The notes: generated from the letters alone by a model not told the origin. A stretch of DNA of 5,549 nt from an uncultured Peptococcaceae bacterium (GCA_902496505.1 CABVBB010000180.1:1-5549), one strand, 5' to 3'; positions 1 to 5,286 are shown, counted from the first letter of the stretch. Translations and numbers: made by a program.

Positions 1-132
1 GGCATCAAACAAGGTTATACAGATCGGGTCATCCGTCAAGTCGATGTAGCGCCAACGATAGCGGCACTCGTGGGTACGAGAATGCCGCACCAATCAGAGG
101 GCTCCGTTGTTCATCAGATATTAGACTGCTAA
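1..132 (+). CDS. C-terminal end of an alkaline-phosphatase-superfamily hydrolase (partial)
   Basis: The window opens inside a reading frame that runs from base 1 to a TAA at 130-132, giving 43 residues. The segment VDVAPTIAALVGTRMP, followed by EGSVVHQIL, is the usual C-terminal signature of the alkaline phosphatase / type I phosphodiesterase / sulfatase superfamily: an 'aspartate, hydrophobic, proline, threonine' block and then a 'MP..EG' block that closes the catalytic domain. In this superfamily the enzyme is a metal-dependent phosphate- or sulfate-ester hydrolase. The metal ligands and catalytic Ser/Thr lie upstream of the window, so the substrate class cannot be told. The ending 'EG....I(L)' is most like the phosphodiesterase/phosphatase members of Bacillota. 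It lies 72 bases upstream of the SLC13 transporter on the same strand with no T-rich terminator between them, so the two may be co-transcribed. Confidence 0.72.
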   Translation, partial: GIKQGYTDRVIRQVDVAPTIAALVGTRMPHQSEGSVVHQILDC

Positions 133-144
133 CATTGGGGGAAG

Positions 145-174
145 TCAGCAGCGGGCTAGTAGGCCTGCTGCTGA
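145..174 (+). promoter_or_regulatory. 12-bp hairpin between hydrolase and transporter genes
   Basis: Bases 145-156 and 163-174 are complementary over all 12 positions, allowing one G-U pair (153 with 166), with a 6-base loop (157-162). No T-tract follows (the next bases are TGGATTATCG), so it is not a classical intrinsic terminator. It ends 16 bases before the GAGAGGG ribosome site of the transporter. It may be an mRNA-processing or stabilising element that lowers or protects downstream expression, or a weak attenuator. The role is inference; the pairing is seen directly. Confidence 0.5.
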
Positions 175-190
175 TGGATTATCGTAGAAA

Positions 191-197
191 GAGAGGG
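191..197 (+). promoter_or_regulatory. Ribosome binding site that decides the transporter start
   Basis: GAGAGGG lies 4 bases before a GTG (202) and 7 bases before an ATG (205) in the same frame. The 7-base spacing is the normal one, so ATG 205 is preferred. Confidence 0.6.
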
Positions 198-204
198 AAG
201 AGTG

Positions 205-1599
205 ATGAGTCAAAAATTAGCATGGCATCCGTCCAGAAATGCATTTGTTAAAATGGTTTTTACGCTAGGGCTGCCGCTTTTGGTTTTGTGTCTGCCTACT
301 GGGGAGATATTGACAGCACCAATACGTCTCTATTTGGCATTGACCCTATGGGCTATTCTGGCGTTTGCTTTTGAAAATTTTAATCAAACCTTAGTCGCAT
401 TGCTGCTGCCTTTTGCCTATACACTGCTCAAAGTAGCGCCTGCAGCTGTTGTATTTTCTTCTTGGGCACAGGAGCCGCCTTGGATGGTTCTGGGTGGGCT
501 GATGCTGGCGGATATGGTTGGCAAAAGTGGTCTTTTGAAGCGGATAGCCTTTAAATGTATCATTGTTACAGGGGCAACCTACAGCGGTATTATTTGGGGA
601 TTAGGTCTAGCGGGGCTTTTGCTCTGGTTTATCATTCCGGGACAAGCCTTTATACCTATGTGTGCTGTTGCGTTCGGTATCATCAATGTCTTAAACTTGG
701 GTAAATCTAAAGCGTCAGCGGGGATCATGATGGGAGCGGCATTTAGCTGTATGCTGCCCGGATGGTTCTTGTTCACCCCTATATTTTATCTCTATGGTTC
801 GTTTGCTTCCGCAGCTATTGGTACGCCGCATTTTGCTTGGCTGGATTTCTTTACAAAGCAATGGCCTTGCTTTTTTGCCTTTGTTCTCGTCTTGTTTTTG
901 ATAACGAAACTCTGCCGTCCCAAGGAAGCGATCAGCGGCAAAGCGTATTTTAAACAAGAATACCAGTCCCTAGGCAAATTGTCTGTTGCAGAGATCAAAG
1001 CGATCATTGTTTGTCTTTTGCTGTTGGGCTTTATTATGACCACGGATATTCATGGTATTTCTGCTATGTGGGGCTTTGCGGTTATTCCATTGCTGCTCTA
1101 TTTGCCAGGCATTGGCATCGCAGAGGAGCATGATCTTGAGAAGACCAATTTTAGTATGCCCATTTTTGTGGTAGCTTGTATGTCTATTGGTACAGTAGGA
1201 GCATCCTTGGGCTTAGGCAAGATATTCAGCGATTTAGCCCTGCCGCTGCTGACTGGTAAAAGTGTAACTTTTGTTTTCTTTTTCATTTATATTCTTTGTG
1301 TTTTGCTGAACTTCTTGATGACGCCTATCGCGATCGCTGCAGCTTTTACGCTTCCGCTTTGCGAGATCTGCATGCAGTTAGGGATCAATACAAATGCACT
1401 GTTGTTATTTTTGCTCCAGGCATTAGATCAAGTTTTCTTGCCTTACGAATATGTGATGTATCTAGTCGCATTCTCTTTTGGCGTTATGGAACTCAAGCAT
1501 TTCGTTCAGCTGATGAGTATGAAATTTTTGGTTAATATCATCTTTATGTTTGCTATACTGCTGCCGTATTGGCATTTGATCGGTTTTATAGCAGCTTAA
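205..1599 (+). CDS. SLC13/DASS-type (sodium:anion symporter family) permease
   Basis: This is a 464-residue, very hydrophobic protein with about 11-13 predicted membrane segments, at roughly residues 16-31, 40-57, 62-83, 93-108, 118-144, 148-164, 171-200, 221-236, 264-280, 286-302, 317-336, 354-390, 397-426 and 440-462. The length and the two-halved layout match divalent-anion:Na+ symporters of the SLC13/DASS (ion transporter) superfamily: a hydrophilic loop at 237-263, then a second half starting KAIIVCLLLLGFIMTT with a Trp at 289. It acts in the cytoplasmic membrane, presumably importing an organic or inorganic anion with sodium. The canonical Ser-Asn-Thr motifs of well-studied DASS proteins are not recognisable: the first-half site reads GKSKASAG (166-173) and the second-half site LMTPIAIAA (371-379). 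This is therefore a divergent branch and no substrate should be assigned. It follows a phosphatase-type hydrolase gene and ends at a strong terminator. Codon use is AT-richer than in genes to the right. GTG 202 is an alternative start adding one residue. Confidence 0.8.
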   Translation: MSQKLAWHPSRNAFVKMVFTLGLPLLVLCLPTGEILTAPIRLYLALTLWAILAFAFENFNQTLVALLLPFAYTLLKVAPAAVVFSSWAQEPPWMVLGGLMLADMVGKSGLLKRIAFKCIIVTGATYSGIIWGLGLAGLLLWFIIPGQAFIPMCAVAFGIINVLNLGKSKASAGIMMGAAFSCMLPGWFLFTPIFYLYGSFASAAIGTPHFAWLDFFTKQWPCFFAFVLVLFLITKLCRPKEAISGKAYFKQEYQSLGKLSVAEIKAIIVCLLLLGFIMTTDIHGISAMWGFAVIPLLLYLPGIGIAEEHDLEKTNFSMPIFVVACMSIGTVGASLGLGKIFSDLALPLLTGKSVTFVFFFIYILCVLLNFLMTPIAIAAAFTLPLCEICMQLGINTNALLLFLLQALDQVFLPYEYVMYLVAFSFGVMELKHFVQLMSMKFLVNIIFMFAILLPYWHLIGFIAA

Positions 1600-1617
1600 A
1601 CCCATTAAATGCAGATG

Positions 1618-1661
1618 ATCCCCCGCAAGACAGTCTGTGGGGCTGCTGCGGGGGATTTTTT
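1618..1661 (+). terminator. Intrinsic terminator of the transporter unit
   Basis: ATCCCCCGCA (1618-1627) pairs perfectly with TGCGGGGGAT (1647-1656) as a 10-bp GC-rich stem closing a 19-base loop. The stem runs straight into six T residues (1656-1661). It sits 18 bases after the transporter stop codon, so it ends the hydrolase-transporter transcript. Confidence 0.88.
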
Positions 1662-1885
1662 GTGTGACGGCAACAGGCTGTCTTTTGGGCTGTAACCGGA
1701 GAGGAGTTTGAGCAGGCTGGCATGAGGAAATCTTCTTTGGCCTGATAGTGGTAGAGCAGATAGGCTTGGCGCTTGAGATCCTCCTGATAGCACGCTTGCT
1801 GGGTTAAAGGTTGAGACTTGCCAGGCGACTCAGGTTTTGGCTGCGGTACGCACCTCGGATAGAAAAAATTCGTCGTCAGTGGTGG
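1662..1885. other. Gene-free stretch with possible minus-strand gene debris
   Basis: No intact gene is visible between the transporter terminator and the permease relic. On the minus strand one frame stays open from about 1925 to 1600. It reads plausible protein in the middle (for example TQQACYQEDLKRQAYLLYHY and then QAKEDF, about 1707-1793), but it has no start codon with a ribosome site and runs through the transporter terminator. A different minus-strand frame reads DDEFFLSEVRTAAKT and then hits a stop near 1831. The mixture suggests remnants of a decayed gene, but the family is not recognisable and chance cannot be excluded. Confidence 0.3.
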
Positions 1886-2032
1886 GGCGCCTGCCCTAAT
1901 GCCGCCATCATGTTCGCCAATAAGAAATGGTGCAAGACCAGCGACCTCTATAAATACTGCAGCATCACCGTCATTTTGCTCTTCCTCTTCACCATGACCG
2001 TCGGTCTGCTCTGGGCCAACATCATCTACTAA
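1886..2032 (+). pseudogene. C-terminal remnant of a second SLC13-type permease
   Basis: The frame ending at TAA 2030-2032 gives 48 residues beginning GACPNAAIMFANKKW, then KTSDLYKY, then one strongly hydrophobic helix (about residues 25-44) and the end NIIY. The pattern 'G..P.AA....NK.W......YKY + final membrane helix' is what I associate with the extreme C-terminus of SLC13-family permeases in Bacillota; this assignment is from memory and not a search. The frame extends left to about 1811, but that part (RRLRFWLRYAPRIEK) does not look like membrane-transporter sequence. The only internal ATG (1910) has no ribosome site. A terminator follows 10 bases after the stop, as for a real gene end. 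I read it as the 3' end of a transporter gene whose front was deleted. The alternative is a 40-residue single-helix small protein starting at 1910. Confidence 0.42.
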
Positions 2033-2042
2033 AAGCCATACG

Positions 2043-2091
2043 AAAACGGACTGCCCGTTGGGAGAAGCCTCCCGGGGACAGTCCGTTTTTT
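2043..2091. terminator. Intrinsic terminator, probably bidirectional
   Basis: ACGGACTG (2046-2053) pairs with CAGTCCGT (2079-2086). CCC/GGG pairing continues inward across a bulge, and GGGAG (2060-2064) pairs with CTCCC (2069-2073) at the tip. TTTTTT (2086-2091) follows on the plus strand and AAAA (2043-2046) precedes, giving a T-tract on the minus strand too. It can end transcription from the permease relic and, leftward, from the XRE gene whose stop is 4 bases to its right. Confidence 0.82.
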
Positions 2092-2094
2092 ATA

Positions 2095-2403
2095 TTATGA
2101 TTGGTGATAAGCGCGGGCTACGGCCAAGACAGCCGCCTTCTGCTCGGGGGTCAGCGGCTGCCACGCTTCAAAAAGCGCCTGCAGTTCCGGTGTCATTTCC
2201 ACCAGTTCCCCTTCTGCAAAAAATTGCGCCAGCGTGATGCCAAAGCCTGCGCAGATCCGTTCTAATGTGGCAATAGTCGGCAGAGTATTGCGCCGGAAAA
2301 TATTGGCGATGGTCGAATCACTCAGACCACACTGACGAGCCAGCTTATACTCGCTCCAGCCGCGTTCTTCCAAAAGCAGCCGCAATTTAGCCAAAACGTC
2401 CAT
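2095..2403 (-). CDS. XRE-family helix-turn-helix regulator (102 aa)
   Basis: This is a small cytoplasmic DNA-binding protein. Residues 3-62 form a Cro/cI-type HTH_3 domain: helix 1 at 3-13, the HTH proper YKLARQCGLSDSTIANIFRR at 19-38, then the conserved PTIATLERICAGFGITLAQFF region at 42-62. A short acidic/helical tail (70-100, TPELQALFEAWQPLTPEQKA) replaces the larger sensor domain seen in some relatives, so there is no obvious ligand site. ATG 2403 is chosen because AAAGGAGG lies 7 bases upstream on the minus strand. The frame is open further upstream to 2451, but that extension (MPYTVRVPTSHKGGGV) is encoded by the leader and ribosome site. The gene is divergent from the MarR-oxidoreductase operon and shares its 142-base control region, so it may regulate itself, that operon, or both. 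Its target is unknown. Confidence 0.85.
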   Translation of the reverse strand: MDVLAKLRLLLEERGWSEYKLARQCGLSDSTIANIFRRNTLPTIATLERICAGFGITLAQFFAEGELVEMTPELQALFEAWQPLTPEQKAAVLAVARAYHQS

Positions 2404-2439
2404 TACGCCGCCTCCTTTGTGGCTGGTAGGCACTCTTAC

Positions 2440-2468
2440 AGTATAGGGCAAGGATATATTTTTGCCTA
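2440..2468 (-). promoter_or_regulatory. Candidate sigma-70 promoter for the leftward XRE gene
   Basis: On the minus strand TAGGCA (2468-2463, 4 of 6 to TTGACA) is followed after 17 bases by TATACT (2445-2440, 5 of 6 to TATAAT). Initiation near 2433 would give a leader of about 30 bases carrying the AAAGGAGG site. This is a consensus match by eye only. Confidence 0.42.
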
Positions 2469-2486
2469 TGGCGGGCGCAGATATTA

Positions 2487-2529
2487 CTTGACAAAGTCAT
2501 CTATCAAGCGCATACTTGACCTGATCAAG
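2487..2529. promoter_or_regulatory. Candidate operator: four CTTGA/TCAAG half-sites
   Basis: CTTGA occurs at 2487-2491 and 2515-2519, and its complement TCAAG at 2504-2508 and 2525-2529. The last pair makes a 15-bp dyad, CTTGA-N5-TCAAG. The first pair makes CTTGA-N12-TCAAG over the -35 and spacer. MarR dimers bind imperfect palindromes of this general size in their own promoters, so autoregulation by the adjacent MarR gene is the natural reading. The divergent XRE protein is the alternative binder. Part of the first CTTGA is also the -35 hexamer, so that copy may be coincidental. Confidence 0.5.
2488..2516 (+). promoter_or_regulatory. Sigma-70 promoter for the MarR-oxidoreductase operon
   Basis: A perfect TTGACA (2488-2493) is followed by a 17-base spacer and CATACT (2511-2516, 4 of 6 to TATAAT). 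The start of transcription would fall near 2523, leaving a leader of about 22 bases with GGAGGTG (2534-2540) five bases before the MarR ATG. The -35 and -10 are both overlapped by CTTGA/TCAAG half-sites, consistent with repression. Confidence 0.6.
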
Positions 2530-2545
2530 CAATGGAGGTGACCGT

Positions 2546-2965
2546 ATGGATTCTTTAGCTTATTATGTGACGGTGCTGCGCAAGGATTTCAGTCAGTACT
2601 GCGCTGGAGAGCTGTCAGCAGTTGGCTTGTCGCCGGGGCAGCTGTATTTCATTTTGTATGTGGGCAGGCATCCGGGCTGTACGCCCAAGGTTTTGGCGCA
2701 GGCGCTGCGCATGGATATGGGGCATACGATACGGACACTGGCTAAGCTGGAAGCGGGCGGATTTTTGGTACAGTCGCCAAAAGCAGAGGATCGGCGGGCG
2801 CATGTGCTTAGGCTGACGGAGCAGGGAGAGGCGGCTTTTGCGCTGAGCCATGTGCTTTTTGCCAAATGGGATCAGGCCATGCTGGGCGGTCTGCAAGAAG
2901 CGGAACGGGCGCAGCTTTTGGCCTTGTTAGGTAAAGTGGTTGAGGAGAAAGGGAGGGAATGCTGA
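2546..2965 (+). CDS. MarR-family transcriptional regulator (139 aa)
   Basis: This is a winged-helix dimeric repressor of the usual MarR length. N-terminal dimerisation helix 4-25 is followed by LSPGQLYFILYVGRHPGCTPKVLAQALRMD (28-57), the helix-turn-helix with recognition helix about 57-71. The wing is at 77-92 with the family's D-x-R motif (D82, R84, in EDRRAHVLRLTEQGEA). The long C-terminal dimerisation helices are at 96-135. GGAGGTG ends 5 bases before ATG 2546. It is the first gene of a rightward operon; its TGA (2963-2965) shares a base with the preferred start of the flavoenzyme gene, implying coupled translation and that the flavoenzyme is its main target. Cys19 near the N-terminus and Cys45 could make it thiol-sensing, as in some MarR/OhrR proteins, but the surrounding OhrR residues are not obvious, so this is only a possibility. 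Confidence 0.88.
   Translation: MDSLAYYVTVLRKDFSQYCAGELSAVGLSPGQLYFILYVGRHPGCTPKVLAQALRMDMGHTIRTLAKLEAGGFLVQSPKAEDRRAHVLRLTEQGEAAFALSHVLFAKWDQAMLGGLQEAERAQLLALLGKVVEEKGREC
2951..2957 (+). promoter_or_regulatory. Ribosome binding site that decides the flavoenzyme start
   Basis: GGGAGGG lies inside the MarR gene's end, 1 base before ATG 2959 and 7 bases before ATG 2965. Only the second spacing is workable, so translation probably starts at 2965 in the stop-start overlap TGATG. Confidence 0.6.
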
Positions 2966-4092
2966 TGTATGATACGATCCTATCCCCGCTCACTTTAGGC
3001 GGGGTAACGTTAAAAAATCGGGTGATCTTTGCGCCGACGACGCTGGGGCTGCGCGGCGAGGCGCTGGCAGATAAATTGCAGCGCATTGCTTCCGGCGGCT
3101 GTGCGATGATCATTTTGGGCGACGTGCCTGTAGGCAGACATGGCGCACTGTCGCTGCACAGCCGCAAAGGTTTCGCCCAGTATCAGCAGTTGTGCCAGCG
3201 TCTGCACGCGGAAGGGTGCCTGGTCTGCGCGCAGCTGCATCAGTCGGACAGCAATTGGAAGGCCATGGTCAAATATGTGCCGGGCGTGCTGACCAAAAAG
3301 ATCACCATGGCGGACTTACGGCCGCTGCTCAATGCGCAGGTGGGCAAGCTGGTCACAGACATGCCCGCCCGAAAAGTGCGGGCGATCACCGCGTCCTTTG
3401 GCGAAGCGGCGGCATTAGCCAAGGGAGCGGGCTTTGATATGATCCAGGTGCACGGGGATCGGATGTGCGGCAGTTTTTCATCAGCGATCTTCAACCAGCG
3501 GACGGATGAATACGGCGGCAGCGCCATCAACAGAGCCCGTTTTGCCGTCGAAGCCGTGACTGCGGTGCACCAGGCAGTGCCTGATATGCCCATCGATTAT
3601 AAGCTGGCCGTGCGGCAGGAGGAGCCGCATTATGGCAATGCCGGCGTGCTGCTGGCGGAACTAGAAGTCTTCGTGCCCCTTTTGGAAGCGGCGGGCGTCA
3701 CCAGCTTCCATGTCACGCTGGCAGATCACGGTCAGCTGACCGATACCATTCCGCCTAAAAATCATCCAGCCTTTGCCCAGGAGGGCTGCTTTCTGCCGTA
3801 TGGCGATCAGGTGCGGCGCTATACGACACTGCCCATCTGCGGTGTGGGCGGCCTGACCGATCCGGATTTTGTGGAGGCTCAGCTGGCCAGCGGACGTATC
3901 GACTGCGTCGCTATGAGCCGTCAGCTGCTGGCTGATCCTGACTGGCCGCGGAAATTAGCAGAGGGACGGGCAAACGCTGTCCGCCGCTGTGTGCGCTGCA
4001 ACCAAAAATGTCTGGGCGGTCTGCAAAAGCATGAGGGCGTCCACTGTATTTACGATGCTCCAACCGATCGACACCAAAGCGGAGACGTTTGA
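2965..4092 (+). CDS. Old-yellow-enzyme family NADH:flavin oxidoreductase with C-terminal Fe-S cysteine cluster
   Basis: This 375-residue cytoplasmic flavoenzyme is expected to bind FMN in a TIM barrel and reduce an activated C=C bond. Visible landmarks: the N-terminal LSPLTLGGVTLKNRVIFAPT strand (barrel entry), AQLHQSD near residues 91-97, VHGDRMCGSF (162-171), RTDEYGG (179-185), the phosphate-binding GVGGLTDP (293-300) and SRQLLADPDWPRK (318-330). The C-terminus has cysteines 342, 345, 349 and 361, spaced C-x2-C-x3-C-x11-C. That is the 4Fe-4S spacing of 2,4-dienoyl-CoA reductase (FadH) and trimethylamine dehydrogenase relatives. Those proteins continue for another 250-300 residues of FAD/NAD(P)H domain; this one stops 14 residues later. 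The usual loop HGAHGYL..QFLSP is replaced by a version about 2 residues shorter, with Cys168 where the catalytic Tyr normally sits. The substrate is therefore unknown. ATG 2959 is an alternative start adding two residues. GC content is clearly higher than in the transporter. Confidence 0.85.
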   Translation: MYDTILSPLTLGGVTLKNRVIFAPTTLGLRGEALADKLQRIASGGCAMIILGDVPVGRHGALSLHSRKGFAQYQQLCQRLHAEGCLVCAQLHQSDSNWKAMVKYVPGVLTKKITMADLRPLLNAQVGKLVTDMPARKVRAITASFGEAAALAKGAGFDMIQVHGDRMCGSFSSAIFNQRTDEYGGSAINRARFAVEAVTAVHQAVPDMPIDYKLAVRQEEPHYGNAGVLLAELEVFVPLLEAAGVTSFHVTLADHGQLTDTIPPKNHPAFAQEGCFLPYGDQVRRYTTLPICGVGGLTDPDFVEAQLASGRIDCVAMSRQLLADPDWPRKLAEGRANAVRRCVRCNQKCLGGLQKHEGVHCIYDAPTDRHQSGDV

Positions 4093-4129
4093 ATTAAAGC
4101 CAGACAGCCCGCGATGCGGTAGAAATGTC

Positions 4130-4474
4130 ATGAACAAAGTGAAGATCACAGTCTTAAAGACCACTCTGGATGAAGCATTAGCCCGAGAATACGGCGTGGA
4201 GGGGCTGGGCGCCTGTCCTATGCTTAGAGCCGGACAAGTGTTTTATGCGGACTACGCCAAGCCGGACGGACTTTGCGACGAGGCGTGGAAAGCCATCTAT
4301 CAATACGTCTTTGCACTGGCACATGGCGCGGATAAGACGCTTTTTTACTACGGCGACTGGATCAAGACGCCGGGCGTGGCGATCGTGAGCTGCAATGACG
4401 GTCTGCGGCCGGTCATTTTCAAGCTGGAAGCTACAGAGGAAACTGCGGAGATCGATTATACGCCCATGCGTTGA
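4130..4474 (+). CDS. TIGR04076 family protein (114 aa)
   Basis: This is a small soluble protein of uncharacterised family TIGR04076. It is recognised by the start VKITVLKTT, the REYGVEGLGACPMLRAGQVF block (19-38), PDGLCDEAWKAIYQYVFALA (45-64) and SCNDGLRPVIFK (87-98). No enzymatic function is known to me for the family. Three cysteines sit in the conserved blocks (C29 before Pro, C49 before Asp, C88 before Asn-Asp-Gly), which could mean metal or redox chemistry, but that is inference. It starts 37 bases after the flavoenzyme stop on the same strand and ends at the operon's terminator, so it is probably co-transcribed with MarR and the flavoenzyme. The ribosome site is weak (GGTAGA about 8 bases before ATG 4130). 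The frame is open upstream to 3989, but family homology begins at MNKVKI, which supports this start. Confidence 0.82.
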   Translation: MNKVKITVLKTTLDEALAREYGVEGLGACPMLRAGQVFYADYAKPDGLCDEAWKAIYQYVFALAHGADKTLFYYGDWIKTPGVAIVSCNDGLRPVIFKLEATEETAEIDYTPMR

Positions 4475-4519
4475 AAAAAGCCTGTCTAGCCGCTTCAAAG
4501 CGGTCAGACAGGCTTTTTT
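4474..4519. terminator. Bidirectional intrinsic terminator between convergent operons
   Basis: GCCTGTCT (4480-4487) pairs with AGACAGGC (4506-4513), and CCGCT (4490-4494) with AGCGG (4499-4503), around a TCAA tetraloop; one mismatch and a G-U pair lie between the two stems. AAAAAA (4474-4479) precedes and TTTTTT (4514-4519) follows, so it works in either direction. It ends the MarR/flavoenzyme/TIGR04076 operon from the left and the XRE/DUF3169 operon from the right. Confidence 0.92.
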
Positions 4520-4527
4520 GTGCCAGA

Positions 4528-5286
4528 TCAGCTGATTTTGGTGAGCTTGGCGGACTGTGTGCAGTAAACGATATTGCTAATACCCCAGAGCGTAGTGATG
4601 AGGATGATGGGCAAAAGACCGGTGTCAAAAAACATCGCGCCGAAGACAGCGATCAGCCAAAAGAAGATCAGGCACTGATTGGTGACGCGGTAAGTCTTAT
4701 AGGCTGCGCGGTAGATGATGTACTGCTCAGCTTCATCGCAGCTTTCCAGCCAATCCTTAGCAAATCTGAGCTCTAAAAGGTCGCCTTTTTTGTCCGGGTA
4801 GAGCACCTTGATCAGTTTGATCAAGCGGGACTGCAAATAGATAGCGGTAAAGGAACCGACCAGGAAAACGATGATGGTGACGGCGACAAGTCCGGCAAAC
4901 GAGCTGCGCTGCTCAAACTGGTGCATGATGGTCTCCAGGCCTGCGGCAAAAATGCCAAAGAATAAGAAGGCCACCACAAAGATCATATTGAGAATGGTCA
5001 TGCTGATGCCCAGGTCACGGTCGATCTGAGCAAAATCGTCGTCATTATCCAGACCAGTGCGCGAAAGATGGCTCTGCGCTTTTTTGTAATAGATGAAGGC
5101 TGCCAACAGGCAGAAGAGGATGCTGGCCATCAACAGCACGGGGCTGGCCGTGATCAGCCAATGAGAGGCGGCCTCGCCCAAGGCCTTGGGGTCATGCTTG
5201 GATAATAAGACCGAAGCTGCTGCGCCGACACAGGCGGCGGCAAGCGTGGTTAAGATAAATTTGATCAGTGATGCATATTTTTTCAT
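4528..5286 (-). CDS. DUF3169 family membrane protein (252 aa)
   Basis: This integral membrane protein has six predicted helices at about residues 7-28, 45-67, 94-118, 129-151, 203-222 and 223-244. A charged segment at 70-92 (NDDDFAQIDRD) separates helices 2 and 3. A cytoplasmic-looking segment at 155-200 holds the family's most recognisable motifs, YPDKKGD (163-169) and FAKDWLESCDEAEQ (175-188). These match DUF3169 as I know it: Bacillota proteins of about 230-260 residues, usually encoded just after a small XRE regulator, as here. No function is established for the family. Start ATG 5286 has GAGGAGGAACC just upstream and overlaps the stop of the XRE gene by ATGA, so the two are translationally coupled. 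The XRE partner probably controls its level. It could belong to an envelope-stress or antimicrobial-response module, but nothing in the sequence proves this. Confidence 0.82.
   Translation of the reverse strand: MKKYASLIKFILTTLAAACVGAAASVLLSKHDPKALGEAASHWLITASPVLLMASILFCLLAAFIYYKKAQSHLSRTGLDNDDDFAQIDRDLGISMTILNMIFVVAFLFFGIFAAGLETIMHQFEQRSSFAGLVAVTIIVFLVGSFTAIYLQSRLIKLIKVLYPDKKGDLLELRFAKDWLESCDEAEQYIIYRAAYKTYRVTNQCLIFFWLIAVFGAMFFDTGLLPIILITTLWGISNIVYCTQSAKLTKIS

Noticed and set aside
145..174. Intrinsic terminator after the hydrolase gene
   Set aside because: The stem is good but is followed by TGGATTATCG and not a T-tract, so it was listed as a hairpin of unknown role.
1618..2091. Mobile-element ends or target-site duplications around the debris region
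   Set aside because: No terminal inverted repeats, transposase or integrase fragments, or matching direct repeats could be seen; the only inverted repeats are the two terminators, whose stems differ in sequence.
2404..2451. Upstream extension of the leftward XRE protein to a start at 2451
   Set aside because: The extra 16 residues are encoded by the leader and the AAAGGAGG ribosome site itself, and homology begins at the downstream ATG with ideal spacing.
2808..3593. Minus-strand open frames opposite the MarR and flavoenzyme genes
   Set aside because: They mirror high-GC coding sequence on the other strand, lack ribosome sites and read as low-complexity protein; they are shadows of the real genes.
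3989..4129. Upstream extension of the TIGR04076 frame, or a frameshift joining it to the flavoenzyme end
   Set aside because: The upstream part is the shifted reading of the flavoenzyme's cysteine-cluster codons. The flavoenzyme's own frame keeps the cluster and ends normally, so no fusion or frameshift is needed.
4471..4776. Plus-strand open frame opposite the end of the DUF3169 gene
   Set aside because: It overlaps a shared terminator and the antisense of a recognisable family protein, its start lies in the terminator stem, and its product has no transporter-like or domain-like character.
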